From Shewanella eurypsychrophilus (GTDB lineage Bacteria; Pseudomonadota; Gammaproteobacteria; Enterobacterales; Shewanellaceae), in the NCBI RefSeq assembly GCF_007004545.3, contig NZ_CP045503.2, positions 4,124,102 to 4,188,101 of the forward strand: DNA of 64,000 nt, in the 5' to 3' direction. The notes under the pieces were generated by a model. That model did no database searches and had not been told where the DNA came from. It saw only the letters and a list, made by a program, of their open reading frames with translations. Shown here piece by piece: positions 54,240-61,447 of this stretch (position 1 is the stretch's first letter; each line of letters opens with the position of its first letter). Made by a program: the position numbers and the translations under genes.

Positions 54240-54400
54240 ACTTCTGTGACACACTGTGAATATATCCCTATACGCTCTGCGACATCATCCCTGATGTCGA
54301 AGGTCACAGCCGCGTTCACACCTGAGTATTTATGTCTTCGATTGGAGTTTTATTAACTGTGACTCACTTTTGTGCAAAGTGAGTTAGGACTAAAGCTATC
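54240..54400 (-). repeat. Structured repeat, copy C (reverse orientation)
   Basis: This copy is homologous to the units at 60.0-60.6 kb, reversed. The outer stem is CTGTGAC (54244-54250) with GTCACAG (54303-54309). The inner hairpin is CGACATCA (54280-54287), loop TCCC, TGATGTCG (54292-54299). The stretch CTATACGCTCTGCGA is shared exactly with copy A. Both stems differ in sequence from copies A and B but keep pairing. Confidence 0.75.
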
Positions 54401-54445
54401 AAAATAATTATTTAGATTAGAGCAAGTGCACCAATTTGATTACGG

Positions 54446-54533
54446 GAACGCCCAAATAATGGGCAAATGACAGTTGATTAAAATAAGCGACACAGGAGCA
54501 AAAACCAACTGTTATTTGTCTTGCTTGTTAGGT
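54446..54533 (-). other. Integron attC site A (3' end of the glyoxalase cassette)
   Basis: On the minus strand it runs CCTAACAAGCAAG, CAGTTGG ... CCAACTG and GGGCGTTC, the usual R'', L'', L' and R' order. The cassette gene's stop codon TAA lies inside R''. The R' end is GTTCCCG rather than GTTRRRY, so the junction with the following sequence has probably degenerated. Confidence 0.75.
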
Positions 54534-54887
54534 GAAAAACTCCATTAGTTCATTTACGATCCCTGATGGGTCTTTAAAAGCTGCATAGCGCCCCCACCTA
54601 TTTTCATTAGGTGATTTATGTACAAAAACAACACCTTTTGATTTTAACTCGTTAATTTTTTCATCCAAATTACTTACAGTAAGCACCAATGATGAGTTTG
54701 AATTATATCCGTGCTCATAATTTGTCGCCTCCATTGTTCCTTGAAACATGAGCACATTATGTGAGCCGATTTTAAGCTTTAAACTGTCTTCATATTCTTC
54801 AACAAGGTTTAGACCTAGTACATCAATGTAAAAATCCCTCGAAACAAGAAGATCATGGACGACTAATAAAGTTGATGGATTCTCCAT
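54528..54887 (-). CDS. Cassette gene: glyoxalase/bleomycin-resistance-fold protein
   Basis: The 119-residue protein has the vicinal-oxygen-chelate fold: LLVVHDLLVSRDFYIDVLGLNLVEEYEDSL, SLVLTVSNLDEKINELKSKG and AAFKDPSGIVNELMEFF (the first given here as adjoining strands and helix). Members bind metal-dependent small-molecule substrates or sequester drugs. The metal ligands of glyoxalase I are partly present (H10, E near 114). The gene begins just after attC B and ends in attC A, so it is a complete mobile cassette, read in the standard direction for the array. The substrate is unknown. Confidence 0.82.
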   Translation of the reverse strand: MENPSTLLVVHDLLVSRDFYIDVLGLNLVEEYEDSLKLKIGSHNVLMFQGTMEATNYEHGYNSNSSLVLTVSNLDEKINELKSKGVVFVHKSPNENRWGRYAAFKDPSGIVNELMEFFT

Positions 54888-54907
54888 AGATGCTTAATTT
54901 CCTTTTC

Positions 54908-55006
54908 ACCTAACGCCCTCTAATAAGTGAACCGTGTGCTGGCGGGCGATGTGCTCAGCAAATGGCATGACAGCCTTGGTGAATCTTAATGCAGAGGCTT
55001 GTTATG
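54908..55006 (-). other. Integron attC site B
   Basis: On the minus strand it begins ATAACAAGCCTCTGCATTAA and ends GAGGGCGTTAGGT, with the canonical GTTAGGT recombination point. Its length of about 99 bases and imperfect internal arms are typical of gammaproteobacterial attC sites. Confidence 0.8.
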
Positions 55007-55339
55007 TTTTATAGCTGACCAATGACTATCGGAGCAATGAAAGCAAGCGCAGCCATTAAGTAACCAGCAATTAACAGCAATTAACAGCAACCTAGCCTTA
55101 TTAGCTTTCTGTGTAAGCTCAACATTATGCAATGTTTTGTACTCTGATTTTAAAAGAAACATTACAAACTTCGATGAGTTCCCAATTGAGTTATTTTTTA
55201 TAACCCCCAGATTTCCCAGCTCATTCCATTTTTGAGGATGATCTGTTTTCAATAGAGCCAAGATACATTTGGCTTCGCAAATATACCATAGTGATATAGG
55301 GAACAATGACAGACATAAAGCAGCCCAAACCGTAGTCAT
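54986..55339 (-). pseudogene. Cassette gene: small membrane protein, frameshifted by a 10-bp tandem duplication
   Basis: As it stands the frame encodes 117 residues: one N-terminal helix (MTTVWAALCLSLFPISLWYI), a soluble middle, and a Cys/His-rich tail running into attC B. TTAACAGCAA is duplicated at 55071-55080 and 55081-55090. Removing one copy restores a 106-residue protein whose C-terminus is a clean membrane helix (GYLMAALAFIAPIVIGQL). Its stop codon then falls at 55009-55011, just outside attC, as expected for a cassette. The present C-terminus is therefore a frameshift product. Family unknown. Confidence 0.75.
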
Positions 55340-55358
55340 ATGTTACTTATCTCCAGAA

Positions 55359-55457
55359 ACATAACGCCCTAATAATGGGCTAAAAATTATTTGCTAAAAT
55401 GTTGAGGAACGAAAACAGCAAACTGTTTTTAGTCATTATTTATTAGCTTGTTGAACG
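55359..55457 (-). other. Integron attC site C
   Basis: On the minus strand it begins TTCAACAAGCTAA and ends CATTATTAGGGCGTTATGT, with internal arms CAGTTTGCTG and CAGCAAACTG-like pairing. Its centre (GCTAAAATGTTGAGGAACG on the plus strand) is shared with attC D, showing that the two sites are related. Confidence 0.8.
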
Positions 55458-55558
55458 AAGCCGCTGTGCGGCAGAAGAGATAACAAGCCTGTTTGCTCTT
55501 CCATCCTAAATACTTTCTAGAGGCGATCCATTTTGATCGCTATCCTAGGAGTACTCTC

Positions 55559-56383
55559 ATGAACACATCTGAACAGCAACGCTTTGATTCTCTTTATGAA
55601 CAACATCTTACCAACTTAACACTGCAAGGCAAGCGACCCGCCACCATCGATGCATATAGCCGAGCGGTACGGCGTATTGCCGCCTTCTTTGACCGCTGCC
55701 CTGATAACCTCACTACCGATGATTTGAAGCGCTACTTCGCTCAGCTGATTGAGTCACACTCATGGAGCACCGTTAAGCTCGACCGTAACGGTTTGCAGTT
55801 TTTCTATCGATATGTGCTTAACCAAAACTGGGAGTGGCTCAGCATTGTTAAGCCTCCACAGGTCAACCGACTGCCCGATATCCTAACCCCAACTGAAGTT
55901 GCCATCGTTATAAGTCTCACACATAAGTTGCGATATCAGGTCTGTTTTCTGACCATATACAGTATGGGTTTGCGCCTCGGTGAGGCCATTTCATTGCAAG
56001 TAGGTGATGTGGATTCACAGATGATGCAGGTACATATTCGTAATGCTAAAGGCGGTAAGGACAGGTTAATCCCTCTACCACAACGCACCTTATTAGCTTT
56101 GAGATATTACTGGCAAACTCACCGTCATCCACGCCTAATGTTTCCTGGTAAAGACGGTAAACCGGATTCGATGATAGATAAAGGGGGTATTCAGAAGGCG
56201 CTTAAGCGAGTGATTGCACAGTGCAACATTCATAAATCTATCAGCCCACACAACTTACGCCACAGCTATGCCACGCACCTGCTGGAACAAGGGCTGGATT
56301 TACGCTCCGTTCAGAGTTTACTTGGCCACAACAGCCTTAATACCGCGCGCTTAATCGTGCCATCCATATTAAATTCTATTTAG
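55559..56383 (+). pseudogene. Tyrosine recombinase truncated before its catalytic Tyr
   Basis: The start at 55559 has AGGAG eight bases upstream. The first 264 residues are a complete-looking phage-type integrase: SAM-like N-terminal domain (about 15-95), R139 (MGLRLGEA), K167, HNLRHSYATH (H231, R234) and LLGHNSLNTAR (H257). The family then continues with YTHL, where Tyr attacks DNA. Here the sequence changes to LIVPSILNSI and stops. It cannot be active. It lacks the extra region of integron integrases (IntI) and resembles the recombinases carried by IS91-type elements. The breakpoint is near 56350. Confidence 0.82.
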
Positions 56384-56581
56384 TATCACATCGCTAATAT
56401 GCAACCAATAATGACTTGGCATCTAGTCGCTACTCGATACAGGTATCACCTACAGTCGCTAAAAGGACAAAAACAATTCAATTGAAGTGAAATTTAGAGA
56501 ACAATTTTGAAATTTACCGAATAACAAGCAGGTAAAAGTGCCCGCTTAAAGGCTAATTTTAAGTAAGATAAATTACTTACC

Positions 56582-56612
56582 GCCAGTACCTAACTTTTAG
56601 TTAAGTACTGGC
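56582..56612. repeat. Hairpin at the 3' end of the RAYT gene
   Basis: GCCAGTAC-C-TAACT and its complement (one mismatch, loop TTT) form a 14-bp stem that includes the last codons of the transposase gene. RAYT genes are typically bordered by REP hairpins that they mobilise. Confidence 0.65.
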
Positions 56613-57567
56613 AGGACTGGCTGTAATGTCGCCTTCGCTTATCTAAGTGCTCACAATAGGATGTAAGCTCTTGCAGAGTGCCTACAGGTCCTTTAAATAA
56701 CTTGCCAAACTCTTTGGTGATTTTAAGCCAGTTATCGGCAGGAATATTTAATCTAGATAGAAGTTTTTGGCTTTCAAAACTGATGGCACCACGCTTATCA
56801 CCTCTTATAATACGGCCAGTATCATCAACTAGTTGTAGGTAATCTTTAGTGCTGAACATCAGCCCTTTTGGCACATCCTTTCTCTCATTACCCACAAAGG
56901 GCAGCAAAACTTGTGGTTGTTCACCATTCATTACAGCTTTAATACGCCGTTGAATGCTGGTGAAATCTGAGCTCTCTGGTGTTTGAGCCATCTTGGCGCG
57001 AATGGGGTTGAGGTCAACATAAGCCATACAAGCAAGGACTGCCACTTCATCGAGTAACGCTTGGCTTTTAAATCTTCCCTCCCAAAAGCGACCTGTACAG
57101 TTATCTTCTTTATTCGCCATACGAGCAATGGGCTCATTTAGCGCCCTCATAAACCAACTGATATCACTGAGTCGACTTCGATACTGTGCAACAGCATATT
57201 TGAGCCTGGTAACTTCATAGCTTTCAATAACATCGCCACTTGCAAATTTCTGGGTAATATCCTTGCCTTTAAATAACTGATGCCAACGCTCAACGACCTC
57301 CCTATCTGACCAGCCATTCGCTTGATAGATATCTATCTGAAGTACAAGATGCAGATGGTTAGACATTACAGCATAAGCCGCTATATCAATGGCAAAAATA
57401 TCACCGAGCTTAAGAAGTTGAGATTCAACCCAACCCCGTCTGTGGTCATAATTTTTACCGGTGAATTTATCGTCGCCAAAGAGATAGGCTCGACGAGTTA
57501 CACGACTGCAGCAATGGTACATAGGCGTATCTTCGATACTAACTTGCGTTCTTCTTGGGCGTGGCAT
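56590..57567 (-). CDS. REP-associated tyrosine transposase (RAYT, Y1_Tnp family)
   Basis: The 325-residue protein matches Y1-type HUH transposases: N-terminal MPRPRRTQVSIEDTPMYHCC, the HUH motif in MSNHLHLVLQ, FWEGRFKSQAL and AYVDLNPIRAKMA with the conserved Tyr area. RAYTs nick and move short palindromic REP sequences and are usually single-copy, host-adapted genes rather than insertion sequences. It lies between the cassette genes and the truncated recombinase, and interrupts the attC array. A hairpin covers its 3' end. Confidence 0.88.
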   Translation of the reverse strand: MPRPRRTQVSIEDTPMYHCCSRVTRRAYLFGDDKFTGKNYDHRRGWVESQLLKLGDIFAIDIAAYAVMSNHLHLVLQIDIYQANGWSDREVVERWHQLFKGKDITQKFASGDVIESYEVTRLKYAVAQYRSRLSDISWFMRALNEPIARMANKEDNCTGRFWEGRFKSQALLDEVAVLACMAYVDLNPIRAKMAQTPESSDFTSIQRRIKAVMNGEQPQVLLPFVGNERKDVPKGLMFSTKDYLQLVDDTGRIIRGDKRGAISFESQKLLSRLNIPADNWLKITKEFGKLFKGPVGTLQELTSYCEHLDKRRRHYSQSCQYLTKS

Positions 57568-57649
57568 AGCAGCCTCCCCTCACTAAACAACTCTCTTTTT
57601 AGCTTAGTTGCGAACACCTAGAACAGCAAAAATATTGTGGGTGGCACTG

Positions 57650-57994
57650 TTAATATTCTACATTAAATCTATACCCATTAGCTTCAAATGAACAATCAAC
57701 ATCAGCAGGCGGATTTATTTTTGGCTCATATTTGAATGTTTCGGGATAAGCAACGGCGATACTTGCCGCGACTGAAGCTTCACACGCGGCTTGAATATAT
57801 TTTTGTTCATCAAATGTATTGCCTGAGAGCTGTAAATCAGATGATAACTTTCTAACTTGTGTGGGTGTTGCATGACGAGAAATAATGTCAAAAACAATTT
57901 TAGCATAAGTTCTATAATCGCTTTGACTATCAGAAGTAACATTCAAGTATTTGTTTTCTAAGTTATGGCAAAAGTCCAAGATGCCTCCTTGCAT
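57650..57994 (-). CDS. Cassette gene: uncharacterised protein (~114 aa)
   Basis: The frame is open back to 58036, but those first codons are attC E. Two starts are plausible: ATG at 57994, right at the attC edge, or TTG at 57979, which has AAGGAGG four bases upstream and would give 109 residues starting at LDFCHNLENKYL. The protein is soluble and mostly helical (TYAKIVFDIISRHATP, KYIQAACEASVAASIAV) with a final NPPADVDCSFEANGYRF. I do not recognise the family. Its own attC is not visible to the left; the RAYT insertion probably displaced it, perhaps to attC C. Confidence 0.6.
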   Translation of the reverse strand: MQGGILDFCHNLENKYLNVTSDSQSDYRTYAKIVFDIISRHATPTQVRKLSSDLQLSGNTFDEQKYIQAACEASVAASIAVAYPETFKYEPKINPPADVDCSFEANGYRFNVEY

Positions 57995-58052
57995 GTAACG
58001 TCTTAGTATTTGTGCGTTGCGCTGTTTGCATGGCACAAACCGCTTGTTGGAC
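57995..58052 (-). other. Integron attC site E (short form)
   Basis: The 58-base site on the minus strand runs TCCAACAAGCGG, GTTTGTGC ... GCACAAA and GACGTTAC. It is identical, over TCTTAGTATTTGTGCG and the rest of the arm, to attC F at 58831. It closes a cassette that has no gene (58053-58289). Confidence 0.8.
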
Positions 58053-58289
58053 TTGGCCGATGCCTAGTCCAAGTTAATTGGTATGCTTTATGCTATAGGG
58101 ATTTGCTTTTTTTGATGCTGGTTCTGGGCTGTAGAGCTGTTTTGAACAAATAATATTGCGTGGTTTCTACATATTTCATTGAAATTCCTTTGTCATCGTT
58201 GTGTTCCTTCACATCTTTTTAAGTCTAGCGGATCCAATGTGAGTTATACACTCATTTTAAGCCTCATTTGGCTCCGCGCAGCGGCTTAG
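58053..58289 (-). other. Geneless integron cassette
   Basis: Between attC D and attC E lie about 237 bases without a usable ORF. Part of it (TGGACTTGGCCGATGCCT and GGTATGCTTTATGCTATAGG) is repeated beside attC F at 58885-58938, so the two cassettes share their 3' portion. Confidence 0.6.
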
Positions 58290-58386
58290 TTCAACGCCTT
58301 ACTAAGCGGCGCGAAATTGTTGGCTAAAATGTACGAGGAACGAGTGCTAGCCAACTGTTTAGCGTCCGTTTGAGTAACTTGTTATA
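58290..58386 (-). other. Integron attC site D
   Basis: On the minus strand it begins GTATAACAAGTTACTCAAAC and ends AGTAAGGCGTTGAAC, with arms CAGTTGGCTAG and CTAGCCAACTG-like sequence in the centre. The stop codon of the DUF4262 gene lies in its R'' box. Confidence 0.8.
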
Positions 58387-58813
58387 CGATTTTTAACGCT
58401 TCATCTTGAATCGTAAGATCACAACCCCCCTCTGTTGGAAGTATGTTCTGTTTGTTTGGCCAAAACATAACCATTGCTCTGAATGATTTTTGGTAATATT
58501 TAGAAGCTAAACCGAGGTACTCGCTATGAAACTCTTCCTGAACGGGTTTGAATAACACATCCATATCACCACCTATTACGTCATTTAAGCGCTCGTTAGG
58601 GTTGAATGTCTTTCCATTTTTTAGTTCGTCAGCTATGTCTGATAAAATATGGTGAGCAGTATCTTTTTTTAATCCAAAAACTATAATTTCTGGGTGGTTA
58701 TAAGACTCTTCAAATCCAACAGAATAAGAAAAATCAGACGCATTGCCCTCAGGATCAAAAATATATAAAAAATGCCATCCAAATTTTTCTATATTAGTGC
58801 GGATATTATCCAT
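58382..58813 (-). CDS. Cassette gene: DUF4262 protein
   Basis: The start at 58813 has GGAG six bases upstream. The longer frame would translate attC F. The 143-residue product has the DUF4262 pattern: MDNIRTNIEKFGWHFLYIF, DFSYSVGFEESYNHPEIIVFGL (adjoining pieces), HHILSDIADELKNG and a final ALKIV. Domain function is unknown. It is common in mobile gene cassettes and soil or marine bacteria. It lies between attC F and attC D, a complete cassette in the array direction. Confidence 0.82.
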   Translation of the reverse strand: MDNIRTNIEKFGWHFLYIFDPEGNASDFSYSVGFEESYNHPEIIVFGLKKDTAHHILSDIADELKNGKTFNPNERLNDVIGGDMDVLFKPVQEEFHSEYLGLASKYYQKSFRAMVMFWPNKQNILPTEGGCDLTIQDEALKIV

Positions 58814-58830
58814 ACCATCTCCGTAATCGT

Positions 58831-58888
58831 ATAACGTCTTAGTATTTGTGCGTTGCGCTGTTTGCATGGCACAAACCGCTTGTTGGAC
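58831..58888 (-). other. Integron attC site F (short form)
   Basis: A 58-base copy of attC E, with GACGTTATAC at the recombination end and TCCAACAAGCGG at the other. The homology to the attC E region continues some 50 bases beyond the site to the right. Confidence 0.8.
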
Positions 58889-59158
58889 TTGGCCGATGCC
58901 TCGCCAACTCCATTTATTCGGTATGCTTTATGCTATAGGATTTTGCTTTTCTGTGGTAGTCGTTTTTTTAAGCTTCGAAGAGATAATCATTTGATATAGC
59001 TTGAAGTTTACTCGCTTCATCCGCACCTTTTGATATCTGTGATGGCGGCTATTGTCAGTTTATTGCACCATTTATATCATTATAGTCACATGTATTCCCC
59101 TCACTAAATTTCATAGTAAGGTCTTACTTAGCTTGAACCTTTATCTAGCTCGTTACAG
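58889..59158. other. Non-coding sequence between attC F and the transposase fragment
   Basis: No gene is seen. The left 50 bases repeat the flank of attC E, so this is probably the remnant of a cassette whose other end was lost to the IS91-type element. Confidence 0.5.
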
Positions 59159-59965
59159 TTAACCTGTCAGTCGTAGTGGTACCTTAGTATTTCGTACTTG
59201 CACCAACAGCTGGGGCTCGATGATGCCAATGAACTGTAAGTAACCTTGCTGACATCTAGGGCACAACCACAAGCAACCTGGTTCCACTGTAGGCTTCTCA
59301 GGGAGTGGCTGTACCGATGGGAGCTGTTCTTTGATTTGCTCCAGCTTTTTCCGCTTGCAAGCATTAGCTAAAAATCCGAAGTGACGAACTCGCATCACAC
59401 CTTTAGGCAGCACATGTAATAGGTAGCGACGGATAAACTCTTCACCATCAAGTTGCATCACTTTACGCTGATTATTATCTGCATAATCGGTGTAGCTAAA
59501 TCTGACACTTTCTTCTGTCACCGCTTTAATTCTGGATTCATGTAACATGCCTTTACGGGTATAGCGCCCTAGATACTTCACTACTGTAGTAGCACGGCTC
59601 AAACATGCCTTGCTGTATACGCACCAAGGCTTACTCATTAGTGTTTCATTCTCAGGAACATCAAGCTCGCGTGTCCTAAGTGCTTGCAGCATCTTGCCTC
59701 TATACACGGTGGCAAGCGCTTTAACTGGAAACAAGTAGTCAGATTTCACGCCATGCCAGTCGGCTTCCGTCGTTAATACACCGCCAGGAATTAAGCAATG
59801 CAAATGGATATGCTGACTCAGATTTTGCCCCCAAGTGTGCAATACCGCTGTTCCTCCTAGCTGACCTTGCAGGTGTTTACGTGACATTCCAAACTGGCTT
59901 AGTGTCTGCCATACTGACTCAAACAGCGCGCTATACAACTCTTTAGCTTTATCAACAAAGGGGTC
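59159..59965 (-). pseudogene. IS91-family transposase, N-terminal part missing
   Basis: The visible 259-residue frame (from a TTG at 59938) keeps the HUH motif in QHIHLHCLIPGG and the two-tyrosine helix KYLGRYTRK (Y-x3-Y) of IS91-type Y2 transposases, ending at LRLTG. The roughly 140-residue N-terminal zinc-binding domain with its Cys clusters is absent. Recognisable homology starts near 59965 (FVDKAKELYSALFESVW), and the frame then runs into the structured repeat. The catalytic core remains, but without a start or the zinc finger it is presumably dead. It could move only with help from a complete element elsewhere. Confidence 0.82.
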
Positions 59966-60004
59966 GGAGCGAATAAGGTCAAACCTTCTTGTAAATCCAC
60001 AAGT

Positions 60005-60215
60005 GTAGATACGGCTGCGAGCTTCGATTTCAGGGATGAAATCGCAGAGCGTATAGGGACATATTTACAGCGTCTCGCAGAAGCATCTGCACATCCCCCG
60101 CTGGGAAGCGTTAGGTTGCCATGAAAGTACGACTTTCAATCACCACCCAGCATGAACTAAGCCAGAAGCTAAATCAGAAAATGTAATCAGTCTTCATTCG
60201 AAGGCTAGCAAACTT
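60005..60215 (+). repeat. Structured repeat, copy A
   Basis: The outer stem is CTGCGAG (60015-60021) with CTCGCAG (60074-60080). Inside is the hairpin CGATTTCA (60025-60032), loop GGGA, TGAAATCG (60037-60044). A further hairpin GAAAGT-ACG-ACTTTC and a tail with CTTCATTCGAAGGCTAG follow. Copy B repeats all these parts about 285 bases on; copy C lies at 54.2 kb. Confidence 0.82.
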
Positions 60216-60219
60216 TGGG

Positions 60220-60600
60220 GCAGAAGTGAGTTACGAAGCCTAGCAATAAACCTAAACTGAAGAGATAGGCTGCTAGTGAAAACCTCAGTGTCGATGCGGC
60301 TGCGAGCTTCGATTTCAGGGCCAAAAATGTTCCATACATTTTTCGGCATTTCCCACATCCGTGTGGGTCAGATGAAATCGCAGAGCCCACATGGCCAATT
60401 TTGTTCCATACAAAATTTGGCATTCCCACCGTCCATGGCGGTCAGATGTACTTGCGGCGTCTCGCAGAAGTAGCTGCACATTAGCGAGCCGCAGGCTATA
60501 AGTGACTATGAAGAATCGACCTTCAATCACCTACAAAATACCAATATAACCTCGACCCAACAACAAAAAATGTAATCAGCCTTCATTCGAAGGCTAGGAA
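60220..60600 (+). repeat. Structured repeat, copy B with two inserted hairpin modules
   Basis: It has the same outer stem (60300-60306 with 60461-60467) and inner arms (60310-60317 with 60373-60380) as copy A. A module (60320-60372) fills the inner loop, and a second related module (60394-60447) replaces the GTATAGGGACATAT stretch. Each module has two hairpins. Their first stems differ (CCAAAAATG with CATTTTTCGG, and CCAATTTTG with CAAAATTTGG) yet stay paired. Confidence 0.82.
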
Positions 60601-60627
60601 GTTACCCTGCCCGGCTGATATTTATTG

Positions 60628-61245
60628 CTAAGCAAAAAATAGACGCCATAACCAAGACGAGTCGAGATCTTCTTTACAAGTGCGATATTGCGCCGCATAA
60701 CGCTTAGACCGTGAGTCGACCTTTGCAGCCACTTTGATCAACCAAGCTTTCTGGTTGTAGGTTTTTCGCTTATACCCGCCCCAACCTTCGTGGTAATTCA
60801 AATATTGATTTCTGGCATCCCACTTTGAAACTCCATTGATCTTATGGGTTTTATAGATAAACCAGCCCATAAAATCCATGGCATCATCGAAATTGCTTCG
60901 GCTTGACCATGAGTTCCCAGTCTCTCTGACATAATCATCCCATGTCATGGTTTTAGCTTGAGCGTAACCATAGGCGTCGCTGGCACGACCAATAGGAATG
61001 AAACCTAGAAAGTACTCCATAGGCGGCGCGGCATTGTGCTTAAAGGAGCTTTCTTGGTACATCATGGCTAAAGGAACATGAACTGGCACGCCCCATTTTT
61101 CTTGAGTATTTTTTGCTGCGGTATACCAAGAGCGGTTTTCCTGATAAATAGAACATAAATTCTCAGGATTTTTAGGAGGAGCAGTGGCACAACCTGAAAG
61201 TAATAATGCCAAAAAAGCAGCGATTAAAGCCGAAAACCGTTTCAT
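60628..61245 (-). CDS. Lytic-transglycosylase-like lipoprotein
   Basis: The start at 61245 begins a lipoprotein signal (MKRFSALIAAFLALLLSGCA), giving 205 residues. The frame is open to 61368 but has no signal upstream. The domain is of the transglycosylase SLT type, with MYQESSFKHNAAPP carrying the catalytic Glu, SDAYGYAQAKTMTWDDYV and YLNYHEGWGGYKRKTY. It would cut peptidoglycan glycan strands at the outer membrane. It is the first ordinary chromosomal gene right of the accessory island, 28 bases from the end of repeat copy B, so its downstream region may have been altered by the island. Confidence 0.85.
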   Translation of the reverse strand: MKRFSALIAAFLALLLSGCATAPPKNPENLCSIYQENRSWYTAAKNTQEKWGVPVHVPLAMMYQESSFKHNAAPPMEYFLGFIPIGRASDAYGYAQAKTMTWDDYVRETGNSWSSRSNFDDAMDFMGWFIYKTHKINGVSKWDARNQYLNYHEGWGGYKRKTYNQKAWLIKVAAKVDSRSKRYAAQYRTCKEDLDSSWLWRLFFA

Positions 61246-61447
61246 AAATGCAAATACCATCTCGTGATGCTGACAAAATATATACCCAAGCCACTTCAAC
61301 ATGTTAAATCCTGCATATCGAGGTTGTTTGCTCTGATAATCTAAGTAGTAAGTCGTAAGACTAATCAAAACGTTAGTGTCACACCCTTAGATAAAAGAAG
61401 CAATCACCCAAGCTAAAAAGCAAGACGTATTGATTTAATATCACTGG

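Larger units (their letters stand above)
53749..54445. other. Non-coding left part of the accessory island
   Basis: No credible gene is present in these 697 bases. They hold the purE promoter, a two-copy direct repeat (53934 and 54061) and one copy of the structured repeat on the minus strand (about 54240-54400). Short ORFs here do not resemble proteins. Confidence 0.55.

Noticed and set aside
55559..56383. Tyrosine recombinase read as the integron integrase for the nearby attC sites
   Set aside because: It lacks the extra IntI-specific region between the second and third catalytic boxes, has only 274 residues and has lost the catalytic Tyr. It resembles recombinases of IS91-type elements.
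57995..58036. First codons of the longer frame for the cassette protein at 57650 (and likewise 58814-58867 for the DUF4262 gene)
   Set aside because: These codons are encoded by attC sites, are nearly the same in both genes for that reason, and good ribosome sites lie further downstream.
59939..60110. Upstream extension of the IS91 transposase frame through the structured repeat
   Set aside because: The frame is open by chance across the repeat. The residues do not match the zinc-binding domain expected there.
60005..60600. CRISPR array
   Set aside because: The repeats here are few, long, unequally spaced and palindromic at several scales, with no regular spacer length and no cas genes anywhere in the window.
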